Shown here: piece after piece, positions 23,938-32,374 of the stretch
Layout of the letters: each line of letters starts with the position of its first letter
Position numbering within the stretch: position 1 is the first letter of the stretch
Assembly (NCBI RefSeq): GCF_002813775.1
Contig: NZ_CP020370.1
Location: 4,551,501-4,615,500 of the forward strand
From: Candidatus Thiodictyon syntrophicum
GTDB taxonomy: Bacteria; Pseudomonadota; Gammaproteobacteria; Chromatiales; Chromatiaceae
Length of the DNA: 64,000 bases
Direction: 5' to 3'
Program-made: the position numbers and the translations under genes
The notes under the pieces: generated by a model
What the model was told of the DNA's origin: nothing
What the model saw: only the letters and a program-made list of their open reading frames with translations
The model's database searches: none

Positions 23938-24208
23938 TCAGTGCGATTGGGTCCTGTCGAATCCGGTCAGCGGGTGTTCGACGACGACCGGGGACTCGCC
24001 CGAGAACAGCGACACCAGACAATGCACCCGCTCGACCGGACCGACCTCGGGGGGCATGCCGGCGAACCAGCTCCGCCACGGCCCGCTCCAGGGCGCAGAG
24101 CTTTTCGTGGCTGTCCAGCACCTTGAGCGGCTTGACGGTGACGTGACCCTTGAGCGCATTGGCACGCTGGGTCAGGGTCTTGCGGCGGGCTTGTCGGTCT
24201 TGGTCCAG
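23938..24208 (-). pseudogene. Degraded second copy of the hypothetical gene at 16306-16849
   Basis: It starts with a mutated initiator (CTG instead of ATG) then DQDRQARRK, has at least one frameshift between ALERAVAEL and the PPEVGPVERV block, and stops after PLTGFDRTQSH. The DNA is closely similar to 16583-16843 on the same strand. It directly follows cbiN where cbiQ and cbiO would be expected. Confidence 0.75.
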
Positions 24209-24217
24209 GCGTGCCGG

Positions 24218-24559
24218 TCAATCGCGCGCAGCGACGGACTGCGCGTCGCGCCGGGCCCGGTCTGAGTCCGGTTTGCGTCGCTGCGACTCACCCCGCCGCA
24301 GGCCGAGGTAATAGCCGAGCAGACCCGCCCCCAGGGCCGCCTGCAGGGCGAATAACAGACTTTCGATCTCACCGCTCGGCGGCTCCCACAGGGGACTGAA
24401 CCAGGGCTGGTAGTCCGGATTCGCCGCGGTGATCGCCGCCTGCGCCTGGGCATCGGCCCCGGCGAAGGGCTCGGCGAGCCCCCGGGGCAGCGGCAGGATC
24501 AGGGGCAGGACGGCGAGCACCAGGACCGCCGCCACTAACCACAGGTTGATGCGTCTCAT
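24218..24559 (-). CDS. cbiN: Cobalt transporter accessory protein CbiN
   Basis: It has 113 residues: an N-terminal helix ([19 protein letters not shown]), a periplasmic loop with [19 protein letters not shown] typical of CbiN, and a C-terminal helix ([18 protein letters not shown]) followed by a basic tail longer than usual. It overlaps the cbiM stop by 4 nt. CbiN loads Co2+ into CbiM. The expected cbiQ and cbiO genes do not follow; pseudogene debris does. Confidence 0.88.
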   Translation of the reverse strand: MRRINLWLVAAVLVLAVLPLILPLPRGLAEPFAGADAQAQAAITAANPDYQPWFSPLWEPPSGEIESLLFALQAALGAGLLGYYLGLRRGESQRRKPDSDRARRDAQSVAARD

Positions 24560-25227
24560 CGCACCACCCCCGGGGCAAAGGCCAGTTCGTCGAGGTCGTC
24601 ACGGCTGTACTGGATCAGCAGGTTGACCACCAGCACCGTGAGCAGCCCTTCGATGACGGCCAGCGGGACCTGGGTCAGGGCGAAGATGCCCCCGAACTTG
24701 GTAAGCGCGCCCAGGAAGCCGCTGACCGGATCAGGGAAGGCCAGCGCGAGTTGGGTGGCCGTGACCAGATAGGTCGCGAGATCGGCCAGGCCGGCGGCCA
24801 GGAAAACCGCCAGACTCAGCGGTCCGCCCAGGGTGCGGGCGAGCCGGTACACCCCATAGGCGACCCAGGGGCCGACGATGGCCATGGAGAAGATGTTGGC
24901 GCCCAGGGTGGTCAGGCCGCCATGGGCCAGCAGCAGGGCCTGGAACAGCAGCACGATGGCGCCCAGCACCGCCATCACCGCGGGGCCGAAGAGGATGGCC
25001 CCGAGCCCGGTGCCGGTGGGGTGGGAACAGCTCCCGGTCACCGACGGGATCTTGAGCGCGGACAGGACGAAGGCGAAGGCCCCGGCGCTCGCGAGCAGCA
25101 GCTTGGCCCGCGGGTGTTCCCGGGTCACCCGGACGACGCTACGCGCGCCCATGACCAGAAACGGCAGGGACGCAAGGCCCCAGGCGGCGGCGTGAAGCGG
25201 GGGTAGGAACCCCTCCATGATATGCAT
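24556..25227 (-). CDS. cbiM: Cobalt ECF transporter substrate-binding subunit CbiM
   Basis: It has 223 residues: [10 protein letters not shown] at the N-terminus with the His2 ligand, [20 protein letters not shown] containing the conserved metal-binding His, [18 protein letters not shown] and [11 protein letters not shown], all canonical CbiM blocks, and about six helices. A cobalamin riboswitch lies 158 nt upstream. With CbiN it can form the minimal CbiMN uptake unit, which is known to work weakly without CbiQO. Confidence 0.92.
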   Translation of the reverse strand: MHIMEGFLPPLHAAAWGLASLPFLVMGARSVVRVTREHPRAKLLLASAGAFAFVLSALKIPSVTGSCSHPTGTGLGAILFGPAVMAVLGAIVLLFQALLLAHGGLTTLGANIFSMAIVGPWVAYGVYRLARTLGGPLSLAVFLAAGLADLATYLVTATQLALAFPDPVSGFLGALTKFGGIFALTQVPLAVIEGLLTVLVVNLLIQYSRDDLDELAFAPGVVR

Positions 25228-25385
25228 TACAACGATCTCCCCACGACGAGGGGCGGATCATTCTGGGGAGAGACCACGGGACGGGCAGGTCGGCCGAGGG
25301 CCGGCCCCGGCAGTTCCAGGCAAGCGGAGCACTTGCGTCTCGCCACCGGAACACCCCGCCCGGATTGACTGATCGACACGCGACA

Positions 25386-25560
25386 CCGGCAGGTCTCCTG
25401 GCTTGCAGGTCGGCATCGACACCCACCTTCCCGGCCCCGGCAGGCGGCCAGTGGTGATCTCGGGTGCGACTCGCTGCGTACAGTTGCGGGGGCAGCCATG
25501 GCTTTGAACCATGTTCCCTTTTCATCCCCCGGGGCCTGGCCGCGGGGGAACCGGTGTCGT
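25386..25560 (-). promoter_or_regulatory. Cobalamin riboswitch
   Basis: On the minus strand: CCGGTTCCCCCGCGG region, GGGGATGAAAAGGGAACATGG, the core GGCTGCCCCCGCAACTGTA, the B12-box-like ATCACCACTGGCC, GGGAAGGTGGGTG and the 3' GCAAGCCAGGAGACCTGCCG. All conserved aptamer blocks are in order. It controls cbiMN downstream. The 25561-25765 stretch further upstream shows no gene. Confidence 0.95.
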
Positions 25561-25765
25561 TCGCCGGCCACTGTAGGACCTTTTCGCCGGGTGGTCAAAT
25601 CGGCTTCCGGTCTTACCGATGGCGTTAAATTGAGCCCGATAGGCTCCTGCGCGCAAGCGGGGGAACGCGGGCGGTCGAGAGTCCGCTGTCGGGCCTGGGC
25701 GTCGGCGGCAGGTTCAGATCCTGGAGCGTCGTGCGGCGCTACGCCGCAGCGCCACGTGGCAATGC

Positions 25766-25864
25766 CTAACTGCCGGTATCGTTGCCCGCGACCAGCGCGA
25801 TCAGAAAGCCGCCGCTCAGGATGCCGGCGATGATGCCGGTAATGGTCAGTGCGTCGAAGCACAT
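25766..25864 (-). CDS. Small single-helix membrane protein (32 residues)
   Basis: MCFDALTITGIIAGILSGGF continues with FLIALVAGNDTGS, one transmembrane helix. GGAG lies 8-11 nt upstream of the ATG. Small one-helix proteins are frequent accessory subunits of transporters or oxidases. It lies upstream of the cbiMN riboswitch on the same strand. I know no family name. Confidence 0.5.
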   Translation of the reverse strand: MCFDALTITGIIAGILSGGFLIALVAGNDTGS

Positions 25865-25925
25865 GGTTTCGGTCTCCGGATAAGGCCGCTGCGACAGTGT
25901 AAGCAACAAATCAAACACCAACGCA

Positions 25926-26042
25926 ATCGTTGTCGGTGTCGTTGTCGTTGTCGTTGTCGTAAAGGCGATACCCTAATTGGCACGCGAAAGAGTCCGGGGC
26001 ACCACGATAACTTCGATTACGACACCGACAACGACAACGACG
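25926..26042 (+). repeat. GTTGTC-arm repeat, copy b (forward)
   Basis: The left arm CGTTGTCGGTGTCGTTGTCG extends through (GTTGTC)n to 25960; the core has AATTGGCACGCG and GTCCGGGGC; the right arm GATTACGACACCGACAACG is 26016-26042. One hexamer in each arm carries a compensating change (GGTGTC / GACACC), which preserves arm pairing. Confidence 0.82.
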
Positions 26043-26103
26043 CCAAAAGCCATTCTCTAATGGACTTGTCTGACTTCCTAGTGGATTGCACCACCGGGGG
26101 CGA

Positions 26104-26295
26104 TCAGCTCTTGCAGGTGTTGAGGCCGAACAGGGTATAGGCCGGGCACCAGCCGATCAGGGCGGTCGCCAGGGGGACGATGCCGATCCAGCCCCAGACA
26201 CCCAAGTGTCCGGTGAGGGTCAGGGCGATCAGGGCAATCCCGACGATGGCACGCACCGCGCGATCGATGGTTCCGGCGTTCTTGGCAAAGTTCAT
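26104..26295 (-). CDS. DUF2892 (YgaP-like transmembrane) protein
   Basis: It has 63 residues: MNFAKNAGTIDRAVRAIVG, two helices, and WCPAYTLFGLNTCKS, the classic DUF2892 pattern with two conserved cysteines. In YgaP this domain is joined to rhodanese. Here a rhodanese fusion is encoded two genes upstream in the same direction, which supports a common role in sulfane-sulfur metabolism. Confidence 0.88.
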   Translation of the reverse strand: MNFAKNAGTIDRAVRAIVGIALIALTLTGHLGVWGWIGIVPLATALIGWCPAYTLFGLNTCKS

Positions 26296-26391
26296 GAGTC
26301 AGGGCTCCAACTGGGTTGTCGTTCGGTTTCCCAAGCGTCTTGGGGTCAGCCGTCAATGTAGCAGGACAGGGATGAGACCTCAGTGACTTGG

Positions 26392-27063
26392 TCACAGGGG
26401 ATCGAAGGCGATTCGCTCCAGACCGCGGCGGTCGAGGATCTCGATGGTGGAGCGCCCGAGCCTGACCAGTCCCGCGGTCTCCAGGCGCTTTAAGTGGCGC
26501 GACACCACCTCGCGGGCGGTGCCCAATTCCACCGCGATCTCCTGATGGGTCGCCGCCAGCGGCGACCCCGGTGCCTCGCCAAGCCGCAGCAACAGGAAAT
26601 CGATCAGCCGCCGGTCGATCGGCCGGAAGGCGAGTTCCTCCATGCGCGCGATCACCTGGGCAATGCGCCCCCCCAGGTTGGCGAACACGAAGCGGCGGAA
26701 GGCCGGCGCCTCCTCCAAGGCACGGTCGAAAACCGCCTTGCCGAAACTCAAGACCCTCACCGGGGACTCGGTGAAGGCCTCGGCGGGATAGTCGTCCCCG
26801 GAGAGGATGCAGCAGGTGGTCAGGACGCAGGCGTGACCGGGCAGCACCCGGTAGAGCAGTGCCTCGCGCCCGCCTTCGCCGATGAGCTGCACGCGAATAC
26901 TCCCCGCCAGCACCAGGACATAGTTGGGGCAGGGCGAACCGGCGTGGAAGACCGGCTGGTCCGGCGGCAACTCCAGGGTGTGGGCCGCCGCGGCCAGGGC
27001 CCGGGTCGCCGGGTCGCCCGTCGCCAGGCTCGGGAACAGGCCGGGCCAGGTCGTTTCCTGCAT
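26392..27063 (-). CDS. Crp/Fnr-family regulator
   Basis: It has 223 residues from ATG 27063, 1 nt after the previous stop. A cyclic-nucleotide-binding-like beta barrel comes first (QPVFHAGSPCPNYVLVLAGS) and a winged helix last (TAREVVSRHLKRLETAGLV). Several cysteines (SPCPN, HACVLTTCC) in the sensor domain could sense redox or sulfur species. Being co-transcribed with the CoA-disulfide reductase/rhodanese gene, it probably regulates it. Confidence 0.87.
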   Translation of the reverse strand: MQETTWPGLFPSLATGDPATRALAAAAHTLELPPDQPVFHAGSPCPNYVLVLAGSIRVQLIGEGGREALLYRVLPGHACVLTTCCILSGDDYPAEAFTESPVRVLSFGKAVFDRALEEAPAFRRFVFANLGGRIAQVIARMEELAFRPIDRRLIDFLLLRLGEAPGSPLAATHQEIAVELGTAREVVSRHLKRLETAGLVRLGRSTIEILDRRGLERIAFDPL

Positions 27064-27064
27064 A

Positions 27065-28768
27065 TCAGCGTTCCCGCGGATAGGGCCAGGCCGCGACACC
27101 GCCTTCCATCACCTTGACATTGCGCCAGCCATACCCTTGCAGGATGGCCGCGCATTCATAGCCGCGCAGCGAGATCGCACAATAGACGATGATCTCGCGA
27201 TCCTTGTCCGGCGGCAGTTCATTGAGACGGGCGCGCAGGGCGCCCTGCGGGATCAGGGTCTCGCCGATGCCGAGCCGCTGCTCCTCGAACTCGCGGGGGG
27301 TGCGGGTGTCGAGGATGAAGCAGTCGGCGCCGGCGTCGACGCGCGCTTTGACCTCGGTGACGGAGATACCCTTCATGCGCCCGAGTAGCTTGTTTTCCAT
27401 GACGTGGGCGCAGACGATGACGTGATCGAGCGCCAGCGAGTAGGGTGGCGCATAGGGCAGGTCCGCGTTGGCCAGATCAGCGATGGTCAACTGACCCCGG
27501 ATCGCCATCGCCATCGTCGCGACCCGCTTGCTGACATCCCCGGGACCGATACACTGAAAGCCCAGGACCCGGCCGGTCTTGCGGTCAGCGACCATCTTAC
27601 TGACCAGCAGCTTGCCGTTCATATAGCCTGGGATATCCAGCCCGGCCACGGTCACTGTCTCGATGTCGGTCATCCCCGCGGCACGCGCCTGCTCCGCACT
27701 CAGTCCGGTGAAGCCGACCGTGTAATCGAAGATCTTGCAGATGCCGGTGTGGGTAACCCCGGGAAATTTCGCGCTGCCCTCCGTGATCAGATTCTCGCCG
27801 ATGACCCGCCCCTGAAGGTTGGCCAGATCGCCATAGGGCGCACGCACCTTCGCGCCCGAGATGAGCGAGGTGCATTCCACACAATCGCCGCCGGCATAGA
27901 TGTCCGGATCGGAGGTCTGCATGAACTCATTGACTGCGATCCCGCCCAGGGCGCCGATCGTGAGACCCGCCGCCGCGGCGAGCGTTGCGTTCGGTCTGAC
28001 GCCGACCGCCACCACCGCCAGTTCGCACGGCAGTTCGGTACCGTTGTCGAGCTTGACCCCGGTGAGTTTTCCATCCTCGCCGAGGAAGGCGGCGACCCCA
28101 TTGCCCTTGATGATGTCGGCACCGTGGGTGCGGACATAATTGGCGACCAGCTTGGACAACTCGGCGTCGAGGAAGGGGAGTATCGCGGCCGTCTTTTCGA
28201 TCACCGTCGTCTGGATGCCGGCCAGATGCAGGGCCTCGCAGACCTCGAAACCGATCAGCCCGCCGCCCACGACGACGGCGTTGCGGACCTGCTTGGCATC
28301 GCGCACCGCACGCAACGCATCGGCATCCTCCAGCGAATGCAGGCTCAGAATACCCTCGAGATCCGCGCCCGGTACGCTCGGATAGAGCGTGGTGGCGCCG
28401 GTGGCGATGACCAGCTTGTCATAAGGCAGGGTGCGGGTAGCGCCGCTCGGCAGGTGCTTGCAGGTGACGGTCTTGGCCGCCCGGTCGATCGACAGGGCCT
28501 CGGTCAGTACCAGCGCCTCGATGCGCTTGGCCTTCTCGAAGAAGCCGGAGTCCCGCACGATCCCGGCCGGGGTGCAGATCAGCAGATTGCGGTCATCGAA
28601 GACCCCGCCGGCATAATAGGGGTAGCCGCAGGAGGCCATGGACAGATCGGCCTCCTTCTGGATGATGGTGATGGCCGCGTGTTCATCCAGGCGGCGGGCC
28701 TTGGCCGCCGCCTTGGGGCCGGCCGCGGAGCCGCCGATGACAACGATTCTGATCGGTTGCGACGACAT
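27065..28768 (-). CDS. CoA-disulfide reductase/NADH oxidase-like protein with C-terminal rhodanese domain
   Basis: It has 567 residues from ATG 28768. The FAD site is IVVIGGSAAGPKAA; the single active cysteine sits in MASCGYPYYAGG, as in CoADR/polysulfide reductases; the NAD site is AVVVGGGLIGFEVCEAL and the second FAD motif DIYAGGDCVEC. Residues about 470-565 form a rhodanese domain with DTRTPREFEEQ and the putative persulfide-carrying Cys in VYCAISLRGYECA. Such fusions reduce CoA disulfide, CoA persulfide or polysulfide with NAD(P)H. It heads the operon with the Crp regulator and DUF2892 protein. Confidence 0.88.
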   Translation of the reverse strand: MSSQPIRIVVIGGSAAGPKAAAKARRLDEHAAITIIQKEADLSMASCGYPYYAGGVFDDRNLLICTPAGIVRDSGFFEKAKRIEALVLTEALSIDRAAKTVTCKHLPSGATRTLPYDKLVIATGATTLYPSVPGADLEGILSLHSLEDADALRAVRDAKQVRNAVVVGGGLIGFEVCEALHLAGIQTTVIEKTAAILPFLDAELSKLVANYVRTHGADIIKGNGVAAFLGEDGKLTGVKLDNGTELPCELAVVAVGVRPNATLAAAAGLTIGALGGIAVNEFMQTSDPDIYAGGDCVECTSLISGAKVRAPYGDLANLQGRVIGENLITEGSAKFPGVTHTGICKIFDYTVGFTGLSAEQARAAGMTDIETVTVAGLDIPGYMNGKLLVSKMVADRKTGRVLGFQCIGPGDVSKRVATMAMAIRGQLTIADLANADLPYAPPYSLALDHVIVCAHVMENKLLGRMKGISVTEVKARVDAGADCFILDTRTPREFEEQRLGIGETLIPQGALRARLNELPPDKDREIIVYCAISLRGYECAAILQGYGWRNVKVMEGGVAAWPYPRER

Positions 28769-28823
28769 ACTGGAAACCCTCAGTTTAGGAAGGATGCACA
28801 AAAGGGACTGTCTGGAGCACCGT

Positions 28824-28940
28824 TTTCGTTGTCGTTGTCGTAATCGAGGTTATCGTAGCGCCCCCGGATTCTCTCGCACCCCGCAGTGCGTCGCTTCTTC
28901 GATTACGATTACGATTACGACAACGACAACGACAACGATC
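28824..28940 (-). repeat. GTTGTC-arm repeat, copy c (reverse)
   Basis: TCGTTGTCGTTGTCGTAATCG begins the left arm, the core has GTTATCGTAGCGCCC and ATTCTCTCGCACC, and the right arm has a duplicated GATTAC hexamer before ACGACAACGACAACG. It sits between the CoA-disulfide reductase gene and the NifX/MinD operon. Beyond it CCTGGTCT...GCTCGCTA is also shared with copy d. Confidence 0.82.
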
Positions 28941-28995
28941 GCGTCTAGCCTGGTCTTAGCTCGCTATTTAAGGCTTTGGTCAAGGCCGGTGAAGC

Positions 28996-29385
28996 TCAGG
29001 AGTGTGCGTGCTCATGCCCGTGGCCGTGCGCCACGCTCTCGTCGCAGGGCGCGGCGGACGTCAGCGCCCCGCCCAGGTATTTCTCCAGCGATTGGCGCAC
29101 CGTGCCGCTCGCGCCGGTGGCGGCCTTGATCCCCGCCTGGGCAAAGAACTCGATGGCCCGCCCGCCCATGCCGCCGCTCAACATCACCTCGGCATGTTGC
29201 TGCTTGATGAAGTCGGGAATCTCCCCGGGCTGGTGGTTTTCGGCAAAGGGATTGGCAATGGTCTGCGCCGCGCGCACCGCCCCGTTGTCCACCTCTACCA
29301 AGACAAAGAAGGGGGCATGACCGAAGTGCTGCGCGACCTGGCTGTCGAGACCCTGATCGGTTTCAGCGGTAATAGCGATTTTCAT
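28996..29385 (-). CDS. NifX/NifB-like (dinitrogenase Fe-Mo cofactor biosynthesis fold) protein
   Basis: It has 129 residues: MKIAITAETDQGLDSQVAQH with HFGHAPFFVLVEVDNG, and EVMLSGGMGGRAIEFF, the standard fold; the C-terminus is His-rich (HGHGHEHAH). Relatives include the orange protein (ORP), which carries a Mo-Cu sulfide cluster in sulfate reducers next to MinD-type ATPases, as here. No nif structural genes are in the window. Last gene of the operon, 1 nt after the ATPase stop. Confidence 0.86.
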   Translation of the reverse strand: MKIAITAETDQGLDSQVAQHFGHAPFFVLVEVDNGAVRAAQTIANPFAENHQPGEIPDFIKQQHAEVMLSGGMGGRAIEFFAQAGIKAATGASGTVRQSLEKYLGGALTSAAPCDESVAHGHGHEHAHS

Positions 29386-29386
29386 T

Positions 29387-30307
29387 TCAGACGTCCTGAT
29401 TGATGGGTGTTTCGAAGTTCATGAGGGCCGCGCTGATCCGCTCCCACACGGCGGCAATGGCAACTGCGGCCGGGGCGGCGGGGCGAAAGGCGGTGACCGC
29501 CTCGCCCGCCACCATGGCGTCGGCGACCGTAAGATCGAACGGGATAGTGCCGACGGTCGCGATATCGCTCACGCGACACTGCGCCGCAATGGCGTCCACC
29601 CCCGCGGGATAGAGGTCGGCCTTATTGATGCAAACCAGCGCCCGCACGCCGAAATGCCGAACCGTCTCGAGGGTGCGGATCAGGTCGTGGATGCCGGCGA
29701 CCGTCGGCTCGGTCACGATCAGCGCCAGGTCGGCACCGGAGACCGCCGAGATGACCGGACAACCGATACCGGGCGGTCCGTCCACCAGGAGCAGCAGCCG
29801 GTGCTCGTCCAAGGCACGCTGGCGGGCATGCTGTTTGACCAGGGCAACGAGCTTGCCGGAGTTCTCCTGTCCCGGAAACAGGTCGGCATGGTAGAGGGGG
29901 CCATAGCGGCAATCCGACACGAAGAAGTTGCCGACCACCTGGTCGTGCATGGCAATGCCCCCGGTAGGGCACTGATAGACACAGGCCGCGCAGCCGTCAC
30001 AGGCAATGGGGTCCACCACGTAGTACCCATCGCGCTCGATAATCGCGTCGAACCGGCAGACGGACTCACACTCGCCGCAGAATGCACAGCGATCCTGGTC
30101 GATCTCGGCCACCTGGCCGCCGCGAAATTCCTGCTGTTCCAGAATCCGCGGCTTCAGGACCAACTCCAGATTGGCGGCGTCCACATCCGCATCGGCCAGC
30201 ACCACCCGGTCGGCGAAGGGCCCCAGGGATGCCAGGTGGGCAAAGGCGGCCGTGACACTGGTCTTGCCGGTACCGCCCTTGCCACTCAAGATGACGAGCT
30301 GCTTCAT
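29387..30307 (-). CDS. MinD-superfamily ATPase with inserted ferredoxin domain (2 of 2)
   Basis: It has 306 residues from ATG 30307, overlapping the previous stop. The P-loop is ILSGKGGTGKTSVTAAF, Walker B LLLLVDGPPGIGCPV. Residues about 60-110 hold two 4Fe-4S motifs (CAFCGECESVCRF, CDGCAACVYQC). Such ATPases occur in pairs in orp-type operons and are thought to insert or transfer metal-sulfur clusters; exact role unproven. Confidence 0.88.
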   Translation of the reverse strand: MKQLVILSGKGGTGKTSVTAAFAHLASLGPFADRVVLADADVDAANLELVLKPRILEQQEFRGGQVAEIDQDRCAFCGECESVCRFDAIIERDGYYVVDPIACDGCAACVYQCPTGGIAMHDQVVGNFFVSDCRYGPLYHADLFPGQENSGKLVALVKQHARQRALDEHRLLLLVDGPPGIGCPVISAVSGADLALIVTEPTVAGIHDLIRTLETVRHFGVRALVCINKADLYPAGVDAIAAQCRVSDIATVGTIPFDLTVADAMVAGEAVTAFRPAAPAAVAIAAVWERISAALMNFETPINQDV

Positions 30308-31182
30308 GCGTTCACCCGATTGATAATAGCCTCCAACAGGTCCCGGAATCCGGGGCGGAACTGCGGTTCGGCAGCGACCAGTGTGGTGCCGCGGGCGATG
30401 GCCTCGGCAATACGCCGCTGCATCGGGATCCGCAGCAGAATCGGCAGGTCGTGCGCGGCGCACCAGGCGGCGACGGCCTCGTCACCGATCCCGTCGCGGT
30501 TGATCACGACCCCCGCGGGCAGACCCAGGTCATGCGCAATGGCGGCCACCTGCTTCAGGTCGTGCAGGCCAAAGGGTGTCGGTTCAGTGACGAGCAGGAC
30601 AAAATCCGCCCCGCGTAGGGTCTCCACCACCGGGCAGGAGGCCCCGGGTGGGGCATCGCGGATTTCGATGTCCCGGGCCTGGGCGCCGCGAGCGGTGGGT
30701 GGGGGCGCGGGGCACCAGTTCTTCAGTTCGCGCAGGATCGGCACGGCCATCGGTTGTCCGACGTTCATCACCCCTTGGGCAAAGGCGATGCCCTGCGCCG
30801 TCGCGCCGCTGTCGATCACGCCCAACACGGCGAGCCGCTCGCTGATTGCCTGTTCCGGGCAGACCAGGGTGCAACTGCCGCAGCCGTGACAGAGTTCGGG
30901 AAAGACCAGCGTCTTGCCGCCAACAACGGCGATGGCGTGGAATTGGCAGACCTCGGCGCAGGTGCCGCAATAGGTGCAGGTCTGGGCGTCCACTTGCGGC
31001 ACCAGAATGCCGACCTCACGATGGCTGTCCAGGACCGGGTGCAGAAATAGGGCGGCGTTGGGTGCTTCCACATCGCAATCGCGAAAGCACACGGCGTCCT
31101 GCTCCGCGGCCACCAGCGCCAGGCTGGTGGCCACGGTGGTCTTGCCGGTGCCGCCCTTGCCGCTGGCGACGACGATACGCAT
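30304..31182 (-). CDS. MinD-superfamily ATPase with inserted ferredoxin domain (1 of 2)
   Basis: It has 292 residues; ATG 31182 is chosen over the in-frame GTG 31188 because GGGGG lies about 9-13 nt before it. P-loop VVASGKGGTGKTTVATSL; 4Fe-4S motifs CTYCGTCAEVCQF and CHGCGSCTLVC; the DGPPG motif is altered to DAPPGASCPV. Paralogue of the next gene with which it overlaps; the two probably form a heterodimer. Confidence 0.88.
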   Translation of the reverse strand: MRIVVASGKGGTGKTTVATSLALVAAEQDAVCFRDCDVEAPNAALFLHPVLDSHREVGILVPQVDAQTCTYCGTCAEVCQFHAIAVVGGKTLVFPELCHGCGSCTLVCPEQAISERLAVLGVIDSGATAQGIAFAQGVMNVGQPMAVPILRELKNWCPAPPPTARGAQARDIEIRDAPPGASCPVVETLRGADFVLLVTEPTPFGLHDLKQVAAIAHDLGLPAGVVINRDGIGDEAVAAWCAAHDLPILLRIPMQRRIAEAIARGTTLVAAEPQFRPGFRDLLEAIINRVNA

Positions 31183-31187
31183 TGGCA

Positions 31188-31559
31188 CTAGCCCCCGTGA
31201 TGACCGTTGTGGCTGGGGGCACCGGCCTGAGTCAGGCCGCCGGCCTGGAACAGGGCCAGGATGTCGGCGGCACTGCGGGCCTCATTGCCCGCCGCGAGCA
31301 ACATCGCGATCCCGGCGGCGGACAGGGTGTCGAAGGCATTGGGTCCATAGGCCCCGCTGACGACCGACTGGGCGCCGAGCCTGGCGACGAGTTGCGCCGC
31401 CTGTACCCCGGCCCCGCCGGTCGCGGACAGGGCCGGGTTGGCATGGGCCGTCCAGGCGCCGGTGTCCGTATCGACCACGCAAAAGGCAGCGGCACGGCCG
31501 AAGCGGGCGTCGAAGGGTGAATCAAGGGTCGTACCGGAACAGGAAATGGCGAGCTTCAT
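31188..31559 (-). CDS. NifX-like protein (orange-protein fold)
   Basis: It has 123 residues: MKLAISCSGTTLDSPFDARF, GRAAAFCVVDTDTG, and SVVSGAYGPNAFDTL. Same fold as the gene at 28996 but low identity. The C-terminus HNGHHGG has metal-binding potential. Each of the two ATPases thus has a NifX partner on its outer side. Confidence 0.85.
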   Translation of the reverse strand: MKLAISCSGTTLDSPFDARFGRAAAFCVVDTDTGAWTAHANPALSATGGAGVQAAQLVARLGAQSVVSGAYGPNAFDTLSAAGIAMLLAAGNEARSAADILALFQAGGLTQAGAPSHNGHHGG

Positions 31560-31630
31560 AATGGATGATGTCCGTAAGTGATGAATCGAGCTGCGCGGGG
31601 CGGTCCGGTCAGGACCGCCCCGCGGCGTCT

Positions 31631-31921
31631 CTACTCCTTGTGGAGTGCGTTGAAGCGTGCCGTCAGCCCCTGGATGGCCGCCTGCAGGCTGGTGATCTGG
31701 TCACCGATCCAGGACTGATTCTGGCCGGCGTCGGCGCCTGGGACCAGCCCCGGCGCACCGCCGCCCAGTCCGCGCCGACGACCGCCGAAGCCGCGACCGC
31801 CGGGGCGGCCGGCGCCGCCCTGCCCCGCGCAACGTCCGGCACCGCGTCCGGCACCGCGTCCGGAACCGCTTCCGGCATTTGTACCTTGTCCAGTGGGTCC
31901 GGTACCGTCTTTATATGGCAT
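31631..31921 (-). CDS. DUF5320-like Gly/Arg-rich small protein
   Basis: It has 96 residues. It starts MPYKDGTGPTGQGTNAGSG, followed by alternating Gly/Arg/Ala (GRGAGRGAGRCAGQ) and a C-terminal helix QITSLQAAIQGLTARF. This matches DUF5320-type proteins that accompany NifX/MinD operons. Function unknown. The low-complexity coding region consists of short GC-rich direct repeats. Confidence 0.78.
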   Translation of the reverse strand: MPYKDGTGPTGQGTNAGSGSGRGAGRGAGRCAGQGGAGRPGGRGFGGRRRGLGGGAPGLVPGADAGQNQSWIGDQITSLQAAIQGLTARFNALHKE

Positions 31922-31945
31922 GATCTTTACCTCTCGGAGGTTGTA

Positions 31946-32323
31946 TCAATCGCTGTGGGTGACGGTGTCATAAGCCGTCTCCAGCGTTTCGATTTGCCTG
32001 CGCCGCTGCCGCAATGATTGCATCCAGTCGGCCAGGTGGGCCTCGCCCAGCGCCGTAATGGTGTACACCCGCCGCTTGGGGCCAAGACTGTTCTCGTCCC
32101 AGGCGCTGCTCACCAATTGCGCCGCTTCCAGGTCACGCAGCACCCGATAGAGGATGCTGATGTCCATCTGCCCGGCCTCGAAGCCGAACTCCTGCAGGCC
32201 GCTCATCAAGCTGTAGCCGTACCCCGGCTCGCGGTGCAACAGCACCAACAGGCAGGATTGCAGGAAGAACATCTTGCGGTGTCCGCCGCCGCGGCCCTGC
32301 CGCAGTCCAGGTCCACCAGGCAT
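31946..32323 (-). CDS. PadR-family regulator
   Basis: It has 125 residues: MFFLQSCLLVLLHREPGYGY is the start of the winged helix, with DISILYRVLRDLEAAQLV and GPKRRVYTITALGEAHL, all PadR hallmarks, then a C-terminal dimerisation helix. It heads the DUF5320-NifX-MinD-MinD-NifX operon and probably represses it through the inverted repeat at 32348-32374. Confidence 0.9.
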   Translation of the reverse strand: MPGGPGLRQGRGGGHRKMFFLQSCLLVLLHREPGYGYSLMSGLQEFGFEAGQMDISILYRVLRDLEAAQLVSSAWDENSLGPKRRVYTITALGEAHLADWMQSLRQRRRQIETLETAYDTVTHSD

Positions 32324-32347
32324 GGCGTTTACTCGTGATCTTTAGCG

Positions 32348-32374
32348 TGTCTCTAGTATATGCATCTATAGACA
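32348..32374 (-). promoter_or_regulatory. Inverted repeat, candidate PadR operator
   Basis: TGTCTCTAG - 9 nt - CTATAGACA (8 of 9 positions complementary), 25 nt upstream of the PadR start, in a short AT-rich stretch. Position and spacing suit a PadR site. The rest of 32375-32785 shows no gene. Confidence 0.6.

Noticed and set aside
27404-28843. 479-codon plus-strand frame
   Set aside because: Antisense to the CoA-disulfide reductase, whose FAD, NAD and rhodanese motifs are unmistakable.
28996-31559. Nitrogenase (nif) cluster
   Set aside because: NifX-like folds are present, but no nifHDK, nifE, nifN or nifB radical-SAM genes; the arrangement is that of MinD/orange-protein operons.
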